From contig OY540817.1 in the NCBI GenBank assembly GCA_961205875.1, forward strand, positions 5,429,001-5,493,000: a DNA stretch of 64,000 nt, read 5' to 3'. The DNA comes from Sialis fuliginosa (lineage: Eukaryota > Arthropoda > Insecta > Megaloptera > Sialidae). Under the pieces are notes generated by a model, which worked only from the letters and a program-made list of their open reading frames with translations, had not been told where the DNA came from and searched no databases. The position numbers and the translations under genes are program-made. Shown piece by piece: positions 45,740 to 57,860 of the stretch; the stretch's first letter is position 1; every line of letters begins with the position of its first letter.

Positions 45740-45995
45740 GTTCTCCGATTTCAAAATTTTAAATTGATCTTTCTGTTTCACGTCAAGACAAACACTTTTC
45801 GTTCCGTGTCTGTCTGTCTGTCCGTCCGCATAACTCATAAACCACTGAACCGACATTGTTGAAACTTGGTCGGATGGTTGGGTCTGACTTGAGGACGGTC
45901 CCATTTCAAAATCATCAAAATCGTGTAAAAGGGGGAGGGGTGACATCCCAAAATATTTATTTTTTCAAGATATCTCAAGAACGACACATGTTACG
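45740..45995. repeat. Probable interspersed repeat
   Basis: CTGTCTGTCTGTCCGTCCGC, ATAACTCATAAACCACTGAA, CCGACATTGTTGAAACTTGG: the phrasing is that of common insect dispersed repeats (a CTGT tract, then an ACCGAA-type block) but no second copy lies in this window. The overlapping + and - frames here are not genes. Confidence 0.4.
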
Positions 45996-47611
45996 TGAAA
46001 ATTTTATAAATATTTTTTGTAAAGCATTAAATTTCCTATAATATGGGTCTACAACGTTTGTTGTAAAATATTCCCTTACAAAGATTTATCTCAATTTATT
46101 TTTAAAAATCGTGTTTTGTTTTTTTAAATTGATATTTGCTTGGACATATTAAATGTCATTTTACATTCTTATATCGTAAATTTTATCGAAATACTTAATT
46201 ATGACATTTTTGTGATAGCTCATGTAGACAAGTTGGGTATCATACAAAAGGTCTTGACTTGAATTTGTGTATTTTCGGGATCCCCCCCTCCTTCCCCGTA
46301 ACTTTCGGTCCAGAAGTTATCAATGTATTTTTTAGTGTATACTTAATAGATATTTTATGTTAAGTCATGCGTAAAAACCGAAATAAATTCTATATCATAA
46401 TTAAATTACAGCCAATTATAAATGCCAATATCATGTATGACAGGTAGGCTGGTTGACTGTAATTATAAGTTGGTACGCGTGTCAGATCATTAATAGTACA
46501 TAAAATGACCGGTTTCGTTTAGTGGCGCTGTCATCGATGTTTGATTTTTGAGCTTGCCGACAGATGGCTGAGGCGGGTTAGGTTTTGTGTCACGTGTTAT
46601 ATCCTTATGGGCGTTAGGGTTTGTTATTGTTTTTATTTCATCTATGGTTAGAGTTTAGATAATCATTGTGATGTATTGGGAACTTGCTGGGTTCCTAATT
46701 AACACATGCATTTAAAAAAAAAAGATTAAATAAAAAAAAAATAGTAGAAGAGTGTAAGAACTAGAATATTTTACAATTTATTTATAAAATAATTCTTTTC
46801 TTTACTGAAGGGGCATTACCATTTTTAAATAAAACGGGAACTTATATTTTTATTTTAAAGGTCTGATTTTTCGTGATTTTGAATTAGAGGCGATTTTTTT
46901 GAACTTTTTTAATTTTAAATAAAAAAACATTAAAAAATCTTCAATAAAAAATGTTTAATACAAATGAATTGTTGTTTAAAATAACGTTCTTTTCTGTTGC
47001 ACTTTTTCTCTAAATTAATTCGATACATTGATATGCTAAAAAACTTAAAAAAAATCATATAGAAAATAAAAAAATATATGTTGTTATTTAAAAAAATATT
47101 TTATTTAAAAAAAACATAAAAACCACAAATCTTGATATTCTGGGTATAATTCGATTTGGTCGTTCTATCGGTCAATATTACAAAAAGCTTGTATTGTTTT
47201 GTAATATCTAAAAAAACTATTAATTAATTTGATAACATTTATCTATAAACACAGATCAGTTTAACACAAAACAATAGGTATATTGTCAAATATGTCTTTG
47301 AGAATTTGACAATGACTTTAATACATAACACACATATGTAAATTTTAATTAGTATTTTCTTTTATTATTATATAAGAATTATAAAATGTGCCTATACATG
47401 TAAGATGCTCTGGGAAACTCGCAGGTCAAGGTGGTACCTATTTCCCACAAGAGCTATTGTTCTTCTCTCTCACAAGAGTACCCCTTTATCTTCACGTTGA
47501 AATCGAGAATAAGTTTTATTAAATATGTATGCGTTTTTCTGACATTGTTCTACTGAACTTGATTTTTATAAGAAATTCAGTTTCGCTTTTTTATGTATAC
47601 TATCATATCTT
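45996..47611. other. AT-rich sequence, nothing recognised
   Basis: A less AT-rich patch at 46495-46600 (AGTGGCGCTGTCATCGATGT, GCCGACAGATGGCTGAGGCG) shows no usable frame. No gene is supported. Confidence 0.4.
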
Positions 47612-47808
47612 TATTAATATTATAAATGCAAAAGTAACTCTGTCTATCTGTATGTTTGTTTGTTACCTTTTTACAACTAAACTGCTGAACCGATCTTAAT
47701 GAAATTTGACTAGAAGATAGCTTGCATCATGAGGAAATACATAGGCAACTTTATATTCCGAAAAATTGATTAGATAAAAATACAAATATAAAAAAAAAAC
47801 AGCTAGTT
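47612..47808 (+). mobile_element. Helitron-like repeat, forward, deleted 3' hairpin
   Basis: TTATTAATATTATAAATGCA, TGTCTATCTGTATGTTTG, TTACCTTTTTACAACTAAAC, TGCTGAACCGATCTTAATGA and finally ACAGCTAGTT. The GC-rich hairpin before CTAGT has been replaced by an A run. Confidence 0.7.
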
Positions 47809-48597
47809 AACTTTAAAATATAAAGATAAGAGGAGTTTTTCTTAGGTAAGTGAGTATCCAGTGATAAGGTACTTTAAGATGTTTTTCGAAATTTTCACCT
47901 CACTCCCTCCCCCTTATAAGGATTCGTAAGTATTAAGTGACCCACACTTTCTATTTATATATAGCAAATTAAATTAATTAAAATTTAATAAAAAGCGGTT
48001 AAAAAAGTCAAAACTGGTTTTAATTAAGGTTTAATTTTTTGAATGTTTTAAGCTGATATTAAATTACAGAGTAATTTTTAGTAGAATTGGCTAATTTTAA
48101 TTAATCGATTTGAATAATAATAGTAATTAAAACAATATAGATAATTATAAATGCATTATTCATTATAATATATAAATTTAAGGATATACAACAAATGAAA
48201 CAATAAAAAAATAATGTGGCAATTCTTAACAATAAAATTGTAAAAAAACTGACCACTATAAACTTATTATATTATTTACATATATATGTTTATTTCTTTA
48301 CTAACAATAAGCCATGTGCGTGTCGCTGATTGCAAAATGGTGAATATTGTATTTTTTTATGACTATATTTAATATACATATTAATTAATATGATGTATAC
48401 ATTTTTCTCAATCGTAAGGATCAATTAATTATAATTAAACATTTCGCCATTCTATTGTTTTTATCATACAGTATTGACAATACAATTTTATAATGCATTG
48501 TTATTACCTACTTATTATATTGTATGTTTGTACATAAAAGTTAGTACCTACTTAGATTTATGTTTTTTTTATTAAAACCTCTTAGTTTTAATATCAT
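47809..48597. other. AT-rich sequence with candidate ratchet site
   Basis: TTTTTCTTAG/GTAAGTGAGT at 47836-47855 (+) joins an acceptor to a strong donor with no exon between; see findings. The rest is AT-rich filler. Confidence 0.4.
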
Positions 48598-48940
48598 TCA
48601 TACTAATATTATACATAAATGCGAATGTATGATTGTCACTTTGTCTGTCTGTCTGTTTGTTACCTTTTCACAGCTAAACCGGTGAACCGATCATAATGAA
48701 ATTTGGTAGGGAAATAGCTTGTATCCTAAGAAAGGATATAAGCTACTTTGTATCCTGAAAAATGATTAAATAAAATATATGTGTGTGATATTTGTACGCA
48801 CAACCTGTTTTATCGACTATCATAACAGAAATATGTATTATCTAACTTTCTTCTTCTTATCCTCTTCGTGGGTTTTATGTCTGACAACTCTTACCTGACC
48901 TAACTTCCACGCAAAATAAATAGCGGCTAACAGATAGTTT
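48598..48940 (+). mobile_element. Helitron-like repeat, forward, longer subtype
   Basis: CATACTAATATTATACATAA, TGTCTGTCTGTCTGTTTG, CACAGCTAAACCGGTGAACC, GAAAGGATATAAGCTACTTT, then CCTGTTTTATCGACTATCAT (subtype block), TTCCACGCAAAATAAATAGC and GGCTAACAGATAGT. The CG-rich hairpin is decayed. Confidence 0.7.
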
Positions 48941-49039
48941 ATCATTAAGTCTAAATTAATTCTTGAGTCTTAGATTTCCGAATAATTAAAGTTTGCTCAA
49001 AATTGGTTTAGTTGTTTTCGTTTGAAATGTCATTTTACT

Positions 49040-49415
49040 TTTTTATACGTATTGTTAAGATTTTAGTGGAAATGACAATTTTTATGTCTTTGTGTCTATC
49101 TGTGGACGCTGTAACTGATATACGACAAATTATAGAAAGGTGACATTTTACATTTACTTAAGATAAATTTTCGTTCAATCGGAAACGGATGTTTACTCAT
49201 CAGTTTTAAAAAAAATTGTGCGAATTAGAAAAAAATGTTTTAGATAAAAGTTATTATATAATGAATATTATTATCTGTAATTTATTTCCTAACCATTTTT
49301 TTTGCTTTGTTTGTTTGCCAGAAATATATTTTAAAAAAAGTAGGTACACCGTTAACCCTCAGTTTTACGTATAAGAAGGTCCTATAGCTTCTATGGCAGT
49401 TTTTTATTTATTTTC
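49040..49415. repeat. Repeat family X, fragment
   Basis: TCTGTGGACGCTGTAACTGA, TACGACAAATTATAGAAAGG, AATCGGAAACGGATGTTTAC, and GTTTTACGTATAAGAAGGTC near the right end match the order of blocks at 5213-6010. Confidence 0.55.
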
Positions 49416-50007
49416 AACACAACAACTTAATTTAAGTACATTAAATGAATTCATATAAGTCTATACAATTTATTTCGCATGGTATTCGGAATACGCTTTA
49501 TATTATAAGATGATTATAAAATTGACAATTTAAGTTACTTCCTTCGCCTGTCGCGACATCTATTATCAAGTACAATAACCATTGATAATTTGTATTCACG
49601 TTTTCAATGGTTTTTATTGATTGAATGTATTTAGGTTACGATTTTTATATCACCCGCTGTCGGTAAAACAGTTTTGTTTGCGCGAACAATGATGGCGGCA
49701 TTTTTGAAAGTTTTATTTTCATTGGAAATGAAAATGATGTGAATAGCTCGCAATTTGATCACTTAAATCTGTGAAATTTGTACTTCACGTATTGCTATTT
49801 GTATTTGAAATGCGTTTTATTATTTTTATTTTAATATAAGGTCGATGTGTTTCTAATAAATGCTGGTAATCCTACCATTAAATTTATTTGATTTGAATTA
49901 TTTATATTCTATTATTTCCTTGAATGATGTATGTACATGAATTTACTTGAGAATTAATATTTATTATAGGAATGTTTGATTAAATGTTTAATAATTATAT
50001 TTAACAA
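49416..50007. other. Intervening sequence
   Basis: A short GC-richer patch at 49650-49705 (CACCCGCTGTCGG, GCGCGAACAATGATGGCGGC) includes an ATG in fair context but its frame closes after 15 codons. Nothing else. Confidence 0.4.
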
Positions 50008-50135
50008 ACTATTACCCGCGAATTCGTCCGCGTGGATTTTGTATTTTTTTAATCTAATCAATTTTCGGGATACAAAGTAGCTTATACCCTTCTTTAGGGT
50101 ACAAGCTATCTCCCTACCAAATTTCGTTAATACAG
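50008..50135 (-). mobile_element. Helitron-like repeat, 5'-truncated
   Basis: ACTATTACCCGCGAATTCGT, CCGCGTGGATTTTGTATTTT, CGGGATACAAAGTAGC, CAAGCTATCTCCCTACC, AAATTTCGTTAATACAGG; then the match stops. Confidence 0.65.
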
Positions 50136-50711
50136 GGCTAGGGAACATAATGAGGCAAATCAAGTAGTTGACAAACATATGGACTGTGTTATACACTAAT
50201 GTATTTTAACCCACACAAAGCTCATTGAGAAATATCAACGTTTTTGATTATTTTGTAAAATATATTTGTTAACTTATTTATGAAATATTTGTAAATAGAT
50301 ATATAAATATGTAGAGAATCCGTTCTCTATTTAGAACAGTAGCTGTTTATAAAAACACTTGGGCGTAATACGGCCAACCTCAACTAAGACAAGAATTTAA
50401 CAGGTAACCGCGAAAAATTATACTCAGCAAAATGGCGTGAACGTGTTCGATTGAACAACTGTTACTTGGCGGTTGTGAGAACGCATACACAGTGGCGTAC
50501 CCAGAGAGGGGGGTGGGCGACCCCCCGCATTATTGTAACCAACAACACAATTTAATAATAATATTAAATTTTATTATAAGTAAGGAAAGTTTAATACTCT
50601 TTCGTACCACCTTCAGGGGTTGAATTTGAATCGCAAAATTTATCATTAGAGGGTGCATATGTCTTAAGAGGATTACTCATATAAAATTTCATATTTCTTC
50701 AAGGGTTTGGG
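50136..50711. other. Intervening sequence with dispersed repeat
   Basis: Positions 50600-50711 (TCGTACCACCTTCAGGGGTT, TTAGAGGGTGCATATGTC, TCAAGGGTTTGGG) run into the motif at 51102-51153 once the foldback element is removed, forming one dispersed repeat. G/C runs at 50498-50526. Confidence 0.45.
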
Positions 50712-51101
50712 CCAAGGTATATAAAGACAAGGTAGTCTCATCAGCTCCTTGGCCAATCAGCGTTGGCGCGAGAATTGACGTCACCACGAAGACTTATTCA
50801 AATGTTAGAAATGTGTAATAAAATATCAATTACAAAAAATTCCTTTATTTATTCTTGTTTTCGTATTTTTTGATATTTTAACAACACATACAATCAAAGA
50901 AGTACAAATTCGTTATTGTAAAATCATAAAAAGCTGCCAGAATCACAGAACGTGTTGCCAACTTAAGAATAGTAAAAATGACACTTCCCAAATAGACCAA
51001 ATTGTCTGTGACAGCATTTTTATGATTTTTGTACTGTCAATTCCCTTGCGGCCGCTGATTGGTCAAGGAGCTGATGAGACTACCTTGTCTTTATATACCT
51101 T
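50712..51101. mobile_element. Long-arm foldback element (CCAAGG family), copy 2
   Basis: The ends CCAAGGTATATAAAGACAAG and GGTAGTCTCATCAGCTCCTT are inverted at the right with one mismatch over about 52 bp. The flanks are GGGTTTGGG on both sides (50703-50711 and 51102-51110), a 7-9 bp target duplication whose exact length is ambiguous because of the G runs. Most of the right arm seen in copy 1 (25165-26870) is deleted. The arm contains TATATAAAG, GGCCAATCAGCG and TGACGTCA. Confidence 0.8.
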
Positions 51102-51110
51102 GGGTTTGGG

Positions 51111-51155
51111 TTTGTGCTATGTGTTGATGAGTCATTCACTCAGGACTTGTTCCTT
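51111..51155 (+). repeat. Interspersed motif (GTGTTGATGAGTCATTCACTCAGG)
   Basis: TTTGTGCTATGTGTTGATGA then GTCATTCACTCAGGACTTGT, as at 1277-1322 and 24250-24285. It is the continuation of the repeat interrupted by the foldback element. Confidence 0.55.
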
Positions 51156-52529
51156 TTCTTAATGTAATAAGATTTGAAATGGATCGATAAACAGAAATGG
51201 AAAAAGTAATGATATTATATACAAGAAATATATGCAAAAAAATAAGAATTTCATAGTAAATCAGAATGCAGTATAACAAACCTCGAAGCATAGAATTGAA
51301 TTATTCTTTTGACGTTTTGACTGACAGCATCTTCACATCAATGTTGCAACATTCTGTTATAGCTACTGTAAAACTTGAACATCGTTTTGTATTTAACAAT
51401 AACCGATATCTAAATGGTTAACTATCTTTTTTTTAACTAGTTAACTGTTATTGACAGTACTGAGAATTGGGTTACAATATCTTGGATGTCGAAAAAGTGT
51501 TATTCGATTATAAAGGCTGTGTTTTTCGATTAACATTTTGTTCTAGAAATCAGTATTTTATTTTATTGTTTACGTGAGAGAATAAAAGATAAATTAGATT
51601 AAATTCATGGGCTTATTGATACCCTAGTAAGAATTATGACTATTTATTATTATTACTTAAATATTTATAAAAATAATAATAATAAATAATTATATTGATT
51701 GATAAAATGAGAAAATATGGCTGTGAGTGAGACTTGGCTATTATAATCAATTCGGGCTGTCAGACTCTTATTATGAATATCTCTTTTAAATTTAACTGAT
51801 TTTATAAGGATTTCAGTTTTGAAAACGCATATTTTGATATGATATATTTGTAAAGATATCTAATTGAATAAATTAAAATTTAGGATTAAAATTGTTTTAT
51901 CGAATAATAAAAAATATAACATGGGTGTCACGGGACTTTCATATACATAGTACTGAGTGTATAATAAAAACAGAAAAAAATAATGTGATATTTTTTTCTG
52001 TTATAAACTATCTGAATTATAATTGATTATTACCTTAGAAATAAAAATAAACTAAATAGAATATAATTAATTATAGATAAGACAGTAGATGATTTACGAA
52101 ATCTCCCCCCCCCCCCCTTCCTTCCACTTTTAACGCATGGTATTAATTTCAAATAGCAGTTGTACAGTTTTCATTAATTGGTATTATAATATTCAGAAAA
52201 AAATCATTACGATTTAGTACCTCGCAGAAAGTATAAAAAAGTACATAGTATATAATTAATTACAACAGTAAACAAAGACATAAATAAAACTTTAGTAGAT
52301 ATTTCTAAACTAAACATGTGTTATATACCTACAAGAAAAAAACCTTCATACGGGTAAGAACATATAATTAAAAACGTAATTAATTGATATTTCAATTTAC
52401 TTTTGTAACAAGATTATTAAGACGTAGACCAAATGTACCAATACACATTTTAATCTTATCTATGAAATCTTAGAGATACTCATAGAAAGAGTTCTGACAG
52501 CCCGAATCGATTTATTATAACTTACATTA
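51156..52529. other. AT-rich sequence with MITE fragments
   Basis: 51700-51785 (GAGTGAGACTTGGCTATTAT, ATTCGGGCTGTCAGACTCTT) and, inverted, 52468-52510 (GAGATACTCATAGAAAGAGT) are fragments or the two ends of a decayed copy of the MITE at 28443-28710. 51905-51960 matches the end of repeat X. C run at 52107-52119. Confidence 0.5.
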
Positions 52530-53290
52530 CTAACTGTTACCCGCAACTTCGTCTGCGTGAAATTTGTATTTTATTTTTTGAGATTCAAAGTAGCCTATGT
52601 CATTCCTCAGGAATAGGGTGGTCCTTATATGGGGTTAGGAGGAATTTGACCGGGCCGCCCCCCAAATCAGCTCCAAATAATAATAAAAAAATGTGGAAAA
52701 AGTTTCAGCCCTCTATCTTGAAAAACGGCCATTACCAGAGGGGGCTGATTTTCCCCATTTAAAATACACGTGTTTTTTCGATTTTTCAAAGACCTGCGTA
52801 CTAGAGTGTCTTAAACTTTTTCTAAAAATCTAGAATACTCATGAAAGCATCCCTGGTACTCATATTACATATCTAGATGGATAAATTAAATTTGTGATTC
52901 AACGTTAACAGCTATATGGGCCATTTGGTCATTTCATCAAGAGAAATTTTTTTTTGTATAATTTCTGTATAATTTTGTCAGAAAAACGTTTGACAATAAA
53001 AACATTGATCTTGAAATAAAAAAATATAGATTCTAAATTCAAAAAAGATCATTCCATATCAATTTCTAACTGGCGCGAGAAATTTTTTGTGTGTTAATTT
53101 TAAGTTTAGAATCAAATTTTTTTTATTTCAAGATCAATATTTTCATTGTCAAACATTTTTCTGAGAAAATTATCCAGAAGTTTTTTATCCTAACCCCATA
53201 TAAGAAACACCCTACAAATATCATCAAGATCGGTTCTGCAGTTAAGTCATGAAAAGGCAACAAACAAACAGTTACTTTCGCATTTTTGCT
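52530..53290 (-). mobile_element. Helitron-like repeat, split by a 601-bp DNA element
   Basis: ACTAACTGTTACCCGCAACT, TCGTCTGCGTGAAATTTG, TCAAAGTAGCCTATGTCATT and CCTCAGGA, then the insertion, then AAATATCATCAAGATCGGTT, CTGCAGTTAAGTCATGAAAA, ACAAACAAACAGTTACTTTC. Same family as 2928-3506. Confidence 0.75.
52614..53214. mobile_element. DNA element with TAGGGTG..TTATATGGGGTTAGGA ends
   Basis: Left TAGGGTGGTCCTTATATGGG, right the inverse of TAGGGTGTTTCTTATATGGG, 601 bp apart, inserted in the Helitron-like repeat. Internally CATTGATCTTGAAATAAAAA and its inverse (52975-53155) form a foldback. The overlapping 61- and 71-codon frames are palindrome products. Confidence 0.75.
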
Positions 53291-54514
53291 AAAAATAGCG
53301 ACGCTGTCATAACTCTTACAAGAGTATCTGAAGTGCATAATGTATTCAAATATATCACCTTATACCTACTAAAAATGTTCGGACCCAATAAATCAAAATC
53401 TGTTATAATAATTTGTGTGTTTCAACACCAATAGTTATAAATCATACAATTATGATAAAGGCAATAAATAACAAATTATAAATGTCTGACAAAACATACA
53501 TATGTAGATGAAGCTATGAATGTTCTGTGTTAGAAAGAAATATTGGTCAGTATCAAAGGTTCTTGCTACAAACAATTTATTTTAACCTTTTTATATCGAA
53601 AGTTACACTTGGGTTTTGATTAGAATTTTGACGAAATTATAAGTTTGTTTTATTTTTTAAATGGCCAGTTAGCTTTAGATGATTATGGGGCATGGATCAA
53701 AATTATTGATCATTCTATTGTTGAAATAAGCTGCAAATATGATTGCTATATTAGTTTAATATCACGAATTGATTATATATTTTCTGATTTATGGGATGTT
53801 CCGATGAAATTCTATATGTGCATTATATAAATATTAAGTATAGATTAGCTTTTTATATATAGAAGATAAGTATAGGTATACTTAAAGGTAATTCAGTTAT
53901 TTTACACATTTTTAAGGTTAACAATGCCATGACGTTTAAAAATTAAGTATAAAAAAACGGTCAAGTGCGTGTTGGGCACGCACATGATAGAGTTCCGTAA
54001 TCATTTTCACTACGATTTATAAAAAATAGTTATTTCAAAATTTATATTTTTGCTACAGTGTTGGTTATCATTTTCATCAAAAGTACTAATTAAAAACTTT
54101 TTAATATTCTTTTCGGTCTATTTTTTGGGTTTGTTTTTGGGTTATCAATCTACGTTCGTATACCAAATACCATCTTAATCGGTATAAAATTTATATAGAC
54201 AGACGGACGGACGGACAGAACGAAACTAGTTTTCTACGGAATCCTAAAAGTGAGACATGTTTATTTTTCTAAATTTTATTAAAATTAATAATAAAGAAAA
54301 AAATTGATAATACAGAATCATCAAATCAAATCAAAATTTATTATTCTGTAGTTACAGAAAAGTTACAAATAAGGTAGCTAATTACAATATGAATGAAAAT
54401 GGTAACTAATACAGAATCCCCTTATATAAATATAATTTAATATTTTTATATTTCTACCATAACATGGGACATTGTAATATTTTCGATTTTTCAATTTTAT
54501 AGATAAACAACTAA
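53291..54514. other. AT-rich sequence, possible retroelement tail
   Basis: ATCAAATCAAATCAAAATTT (54307-54330) looks like the 3' tail of a non-LTR element on the - strand, but no body is recognised. A dispersed-repeat-like block lies at 53960-54240 (GACAGACGGACGGACGGACA). Confidence 0.4.
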
Positions 54515-54775
54515 CTATTACCGTGAGTTTGATTTCTTTTATGATAGTCAATAAAACAGGTTTTTTGTTTCATATTTACACGCTAGATTTCTGCGTCAAA
54601 AAAGTATTACCTATCGCGCATACAAATGTAACACACCCATGATTTCTTCGGGATAGAAATGTCCTTCCTCACGATGCAAGCTATCTCCCTGCCAAATTTC
54701 GTCAAGATCGGTTCAACGGTTATCCGTGGAAAGGTAACAAACAGACAGACAGATACACTTTTACATTTATAATAT
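54515..54775 (-). mobile_element. Helitron-like repeat, longer subtype
   Basis: ACTAACTATTACCGTGAGTT, GATAGTCAATAAAACAGG (subtype block), CTCACGATGCAAGCTATCTC, CAAATTTCGTCAAGATCGGT, ACAGACAGACAGA and TTATAATATTA. The GC-rich hairpin is lost. Confidence 0.65.
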
Positions 54776-55434
54776 TAAAAAAAAGATTTTTTGTCAAACT
54801 TTTTACTAAAGAAAATTATATTCAAAATCTTTTAAATTAAATTTAAAACAGCTTTTCCTATGCCACGAAAAAAAGGTGTCGAAACGCCGTTCCACCGTGT
54901 TATATTACAAAAAAAAACCTGATATAGTAATAATATTTATTTTGTAGACAAGATTTTTCATATGTGATGAATTATGATAAATAAAGCTATTTAGAACAAA
55001 TAAAAAGAGTAAAACTAACGCAGAAGAATGCGGTAGCAATGCTTTGATTTATATATAAACTGTACAGCTTGCAGATGTACATACATACATATATATTATA
55101 ATAAATAACTACACCTAGTACATATATGAGTAAAAAGTGATCTCTATAAAGAGAACAAATTACATATTATAAAAGCTAGCGAGTCATTGGAACGATTAAA
55201 CGCAAATACAAAAACAAAATAGAACCGTAAGACTGAAATCATGACTCGATTTATTTTATAAATAGTTGGGTCTTTTTCATCTTTCTTAGAATTGCGAATT
55301 ATATAATAAAATCAATGCGTTTTTCTTATCTTATGTAAATTCATGAAGTTTCGTGTTTAATTTAAAATGTTTAAACAAAAAATATAAAAAAATGTATTCC
55401 ATTTGGTCTTAAATTGAGGATTCTAGAAAAAATA
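54776..55434. other. AT-rich sequence, nothing recognised
   Basis: No feature that I can support. Confidence 0.5.
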
Positions 55435-56396
55435 TAAGTTATTGGTACCAGTCTTGGTCATTTTAAGAGCAAGGTTTTTTTGGGACTGATTGGTTTCTTT
55501 TCTTTATTTCTCATGAACTATCTTTTTATTAAATCAATTAAATTACCAAAGTCCGCAAATATAGTTTGTTTTTTAAATTATTGTTTATGTTTTTTCTCCA
55601 GTAATTATTGATAAAGTAAACCCAGTAATTGGCACCTAGTGATGGTCACTACCTAATAATTACAAAATAATAAGTACTACGACTCATTTGTAAAATAAAT
55701 GTCCTGTATTATAAATAGCTTGCAAGCACTCTCAAATGGGGTATTAATTATGTATCTATAAATTAGTTATGGAATTTAGAGCACTGACACTTCAACTAAT
55801 TGTAACACAGTTGGCATCTTTGGCCATAGAAAATAATATCACTACTGTTTTTTTTATATAAATAGATTTTTTGTCAGCTGGATTTCTTCCTCTTTTGACA
55901 GCTCCTTCGTAATATTATCCAATCTAGTTTTTTGTTTTTTTTTTAAGTTAATTGTAGGTGGTCAAGTCGTCTTATTATCTGTCAAGTTATGGTTTCTTAA
56001 ACAGGGACACAAGATGGACATCACTGTTTTAATACCGTTGGTATTTACCTACAACGCGTGCGCGAAATTTGTCAAAATCTTCAACAAACTCCAAAAAAAC
56101 TGTCATATAAGTTTGATATCTCATTTGAGAGTGCTTGAAAAGTAGAAAATTTGCGAGCTCTTTTATAATACCGGACAAAAGAACCGCAAATATTGAAAAA
56201 TTAAATGAAACCAGATTACACTAATAATTAGTTTAAGTGTTCACCATTTCGACATCCAATTGTCATCAAATTAAGCTATTTTACAGTTAAGTGTCTATAG
56301 ATTATAATTCTGTAATGGCAGTAATCAAATATTCTTCATTTAATTAAACAAATGTCAAATACTGGGGTATAATCTAAAACTAATGCTAGTATCTTA
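55435..56396. mobile_element. MITE family A, copy 3 (reverse), split by family B
   Basis: Reads in reverse relative to the other copies: TAAGTTATTGGTACCAGTCT at 55435 and ACTAATGCTAGTATCTTA at the far end, with AAATTACCAAAGTCCGCAAA, TTTTTTCTCCAGTAATTATT, CACCATTTCGACATCC and GTTAAGTGTCTATAG between. It is interrupted at 55700-56177. Confidence 0.8.
55700..56177. mobile_element. MITE, family B, copy 2, nested in family A
   Basis: Inverted ends TGTCCTGTATTATAAATAGC and TGTCCGGTATTATAAAAGAG, then GCAAGCACTCTCAAATG on both sides. 478 bp. Comparison with uninterrupted family A suggests a 3-bp TTT duplication at the insertion point. The frame resembling the first 20 residues of the copy-1 frame is broken here. 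Confidence 0.8.
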
Positions 56397-56877
56397 CAGA
56401 TATTTATATTAAAGTACAATTATATAAAAATAACATCTGTTTATCGTGACAAAAATATAGGTTACACTGCTTTACGTTTCAGCTCAAATATCTCCGAGAT
56501 AGAGAAAAAAATCGTGCATTATATTTGATGTCTTATTTTCGGAGCCATCATCATATAAATCAAGCGTGCTGTCTTTAGGACCGTAATTAGATTACGCAAT
56601 GAAATCACTCATAGTGTTATATGGGAGTCTGTTTGTTTTCTAACTCGTACCGTGAAATGAACCGAGTGAAAAACGGTTTAGTCTGTATCCTGTAGCTGTT
56701 TTCTATAACACGGATCTTGTTATGATTAATTATATGCATGTATATATGAAGACGGTATTTATTGGTTTTATTACTTCCAATATATATGGTCGGTTAATTG
56801 GACATGACTGTCTGTCACCAGACATTGAAAAAATAACTTCCCTTATTATGCTGCAAAATTAGAAAATCATTTTTTTA
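56397..56877. other. Intervening sequence, nothing recognised
   Basis: No feature that I can support. Confidence 0.45.
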
Positions 56878-57290
56878 ACTGACTTAAAAAAAGAGGCGGT
56901 TTTCTATTCGACTGTTTATATTTTTTTATGTTTCTTCAGGCATAACTCATACAAATATGTACCGATTTGGATGATTTTTGTTTGTTTGAAAGAGAATACT
57001 TCTGAGGTGATCCCATGTAAGTTTTATCAAAATCTGAACATGAATTTCGAAGATATGCCACTCAAAAGAGAAAAATAAAAAAACTTTTTAAGAAAAAAAT
57101 TAAACCGTAAAAAACAACTAAAAACACTGAAAAGTATAATATAATAATTGAATTTAACTGTTTTTGAAGTCGGTGCCAAGTCAATAAAAAAAAAAAAAAA
57201 ACCGACTTTAAAAACTGTTAAATTTAATTATTTTATACTTATCAGTGTTTTTAGGGTTTTTTAAGTCGGTTTTATTTTTTTTGTTTTTAT
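56878..57290. repeat. Repeat family F, copy 3, with inverted half
   Basis: AACTGACTTAAAAAAAGAGG, ATAACTCATACAAATATGTA, GAGAATACTTCTGAGGTGAT, GATATGCCACTCAAAAGAG, then AACTGTTTTTGAAGTCGGT and, inverted, ACCGACTTTAAAAACTGTTA and TTAAGTCGGTTTTA. The right end is a palindrome of about 90-bp arms. Confidence 0.65.
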
Positions 57291-57338
57291 ATTCTTAAAG
57301 ATCAGCTTTAAGAAAAATTTGTTATGAATTAAAAGTAC

Positions 57339-57860
57339 TAAGGTACTGGTACCAGTTTTGGATCATACCTAAGTGTTGGATTCTTGTTTAATTAAATGTA
57401 CTAAATTAGAAATATTTATTGATATTTGATGAATCATAATTTATAGACATAGCTTAATTTGATGACAACTAGGCAATGGGTGTCAAAATGGTAGATATTT
57501 AAACTAATTTTTTAGTGTAATATATTTATTAATTATTAAATTACCATAGTACCTACTTTACCATGCATTATTTCAAATTTTATGGTTCTTAATTTTATAA
57601 CTTTTATGTCGTAGTACTTATCATTATCAAGTGTCCATCACTAGTTTCCCATTACTGGTTTTACTTTATCCATTACTGGAGAAAAAATATAAACAAAATT
57701 AAAGGCTATAATTTAAAATACTAACTATATTTGCGGCCTTTTTTAATTATATTTAATAAAGAAGTATTTGTTTTATTAGTAACATGAGCTCATGAGAATT
57801 GCAAAAAAAACTACAGTATACTTAGCACTTAAAGGGGCCAATACTGGTGCCAGTACCTTA
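57339..57860. mobile_element. MITE family A, copy 4 (cleanest)
   Basis: 522 bp with inverted ends TAAGGTACTGGTACCAGTTT and TAAGGTACTGGCACCAGTAT. TA is found at both junctions, which may be part of the TIR or a TA duplication. Internal blocks as in the other copies. No open frame. Confidence 0.9.
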
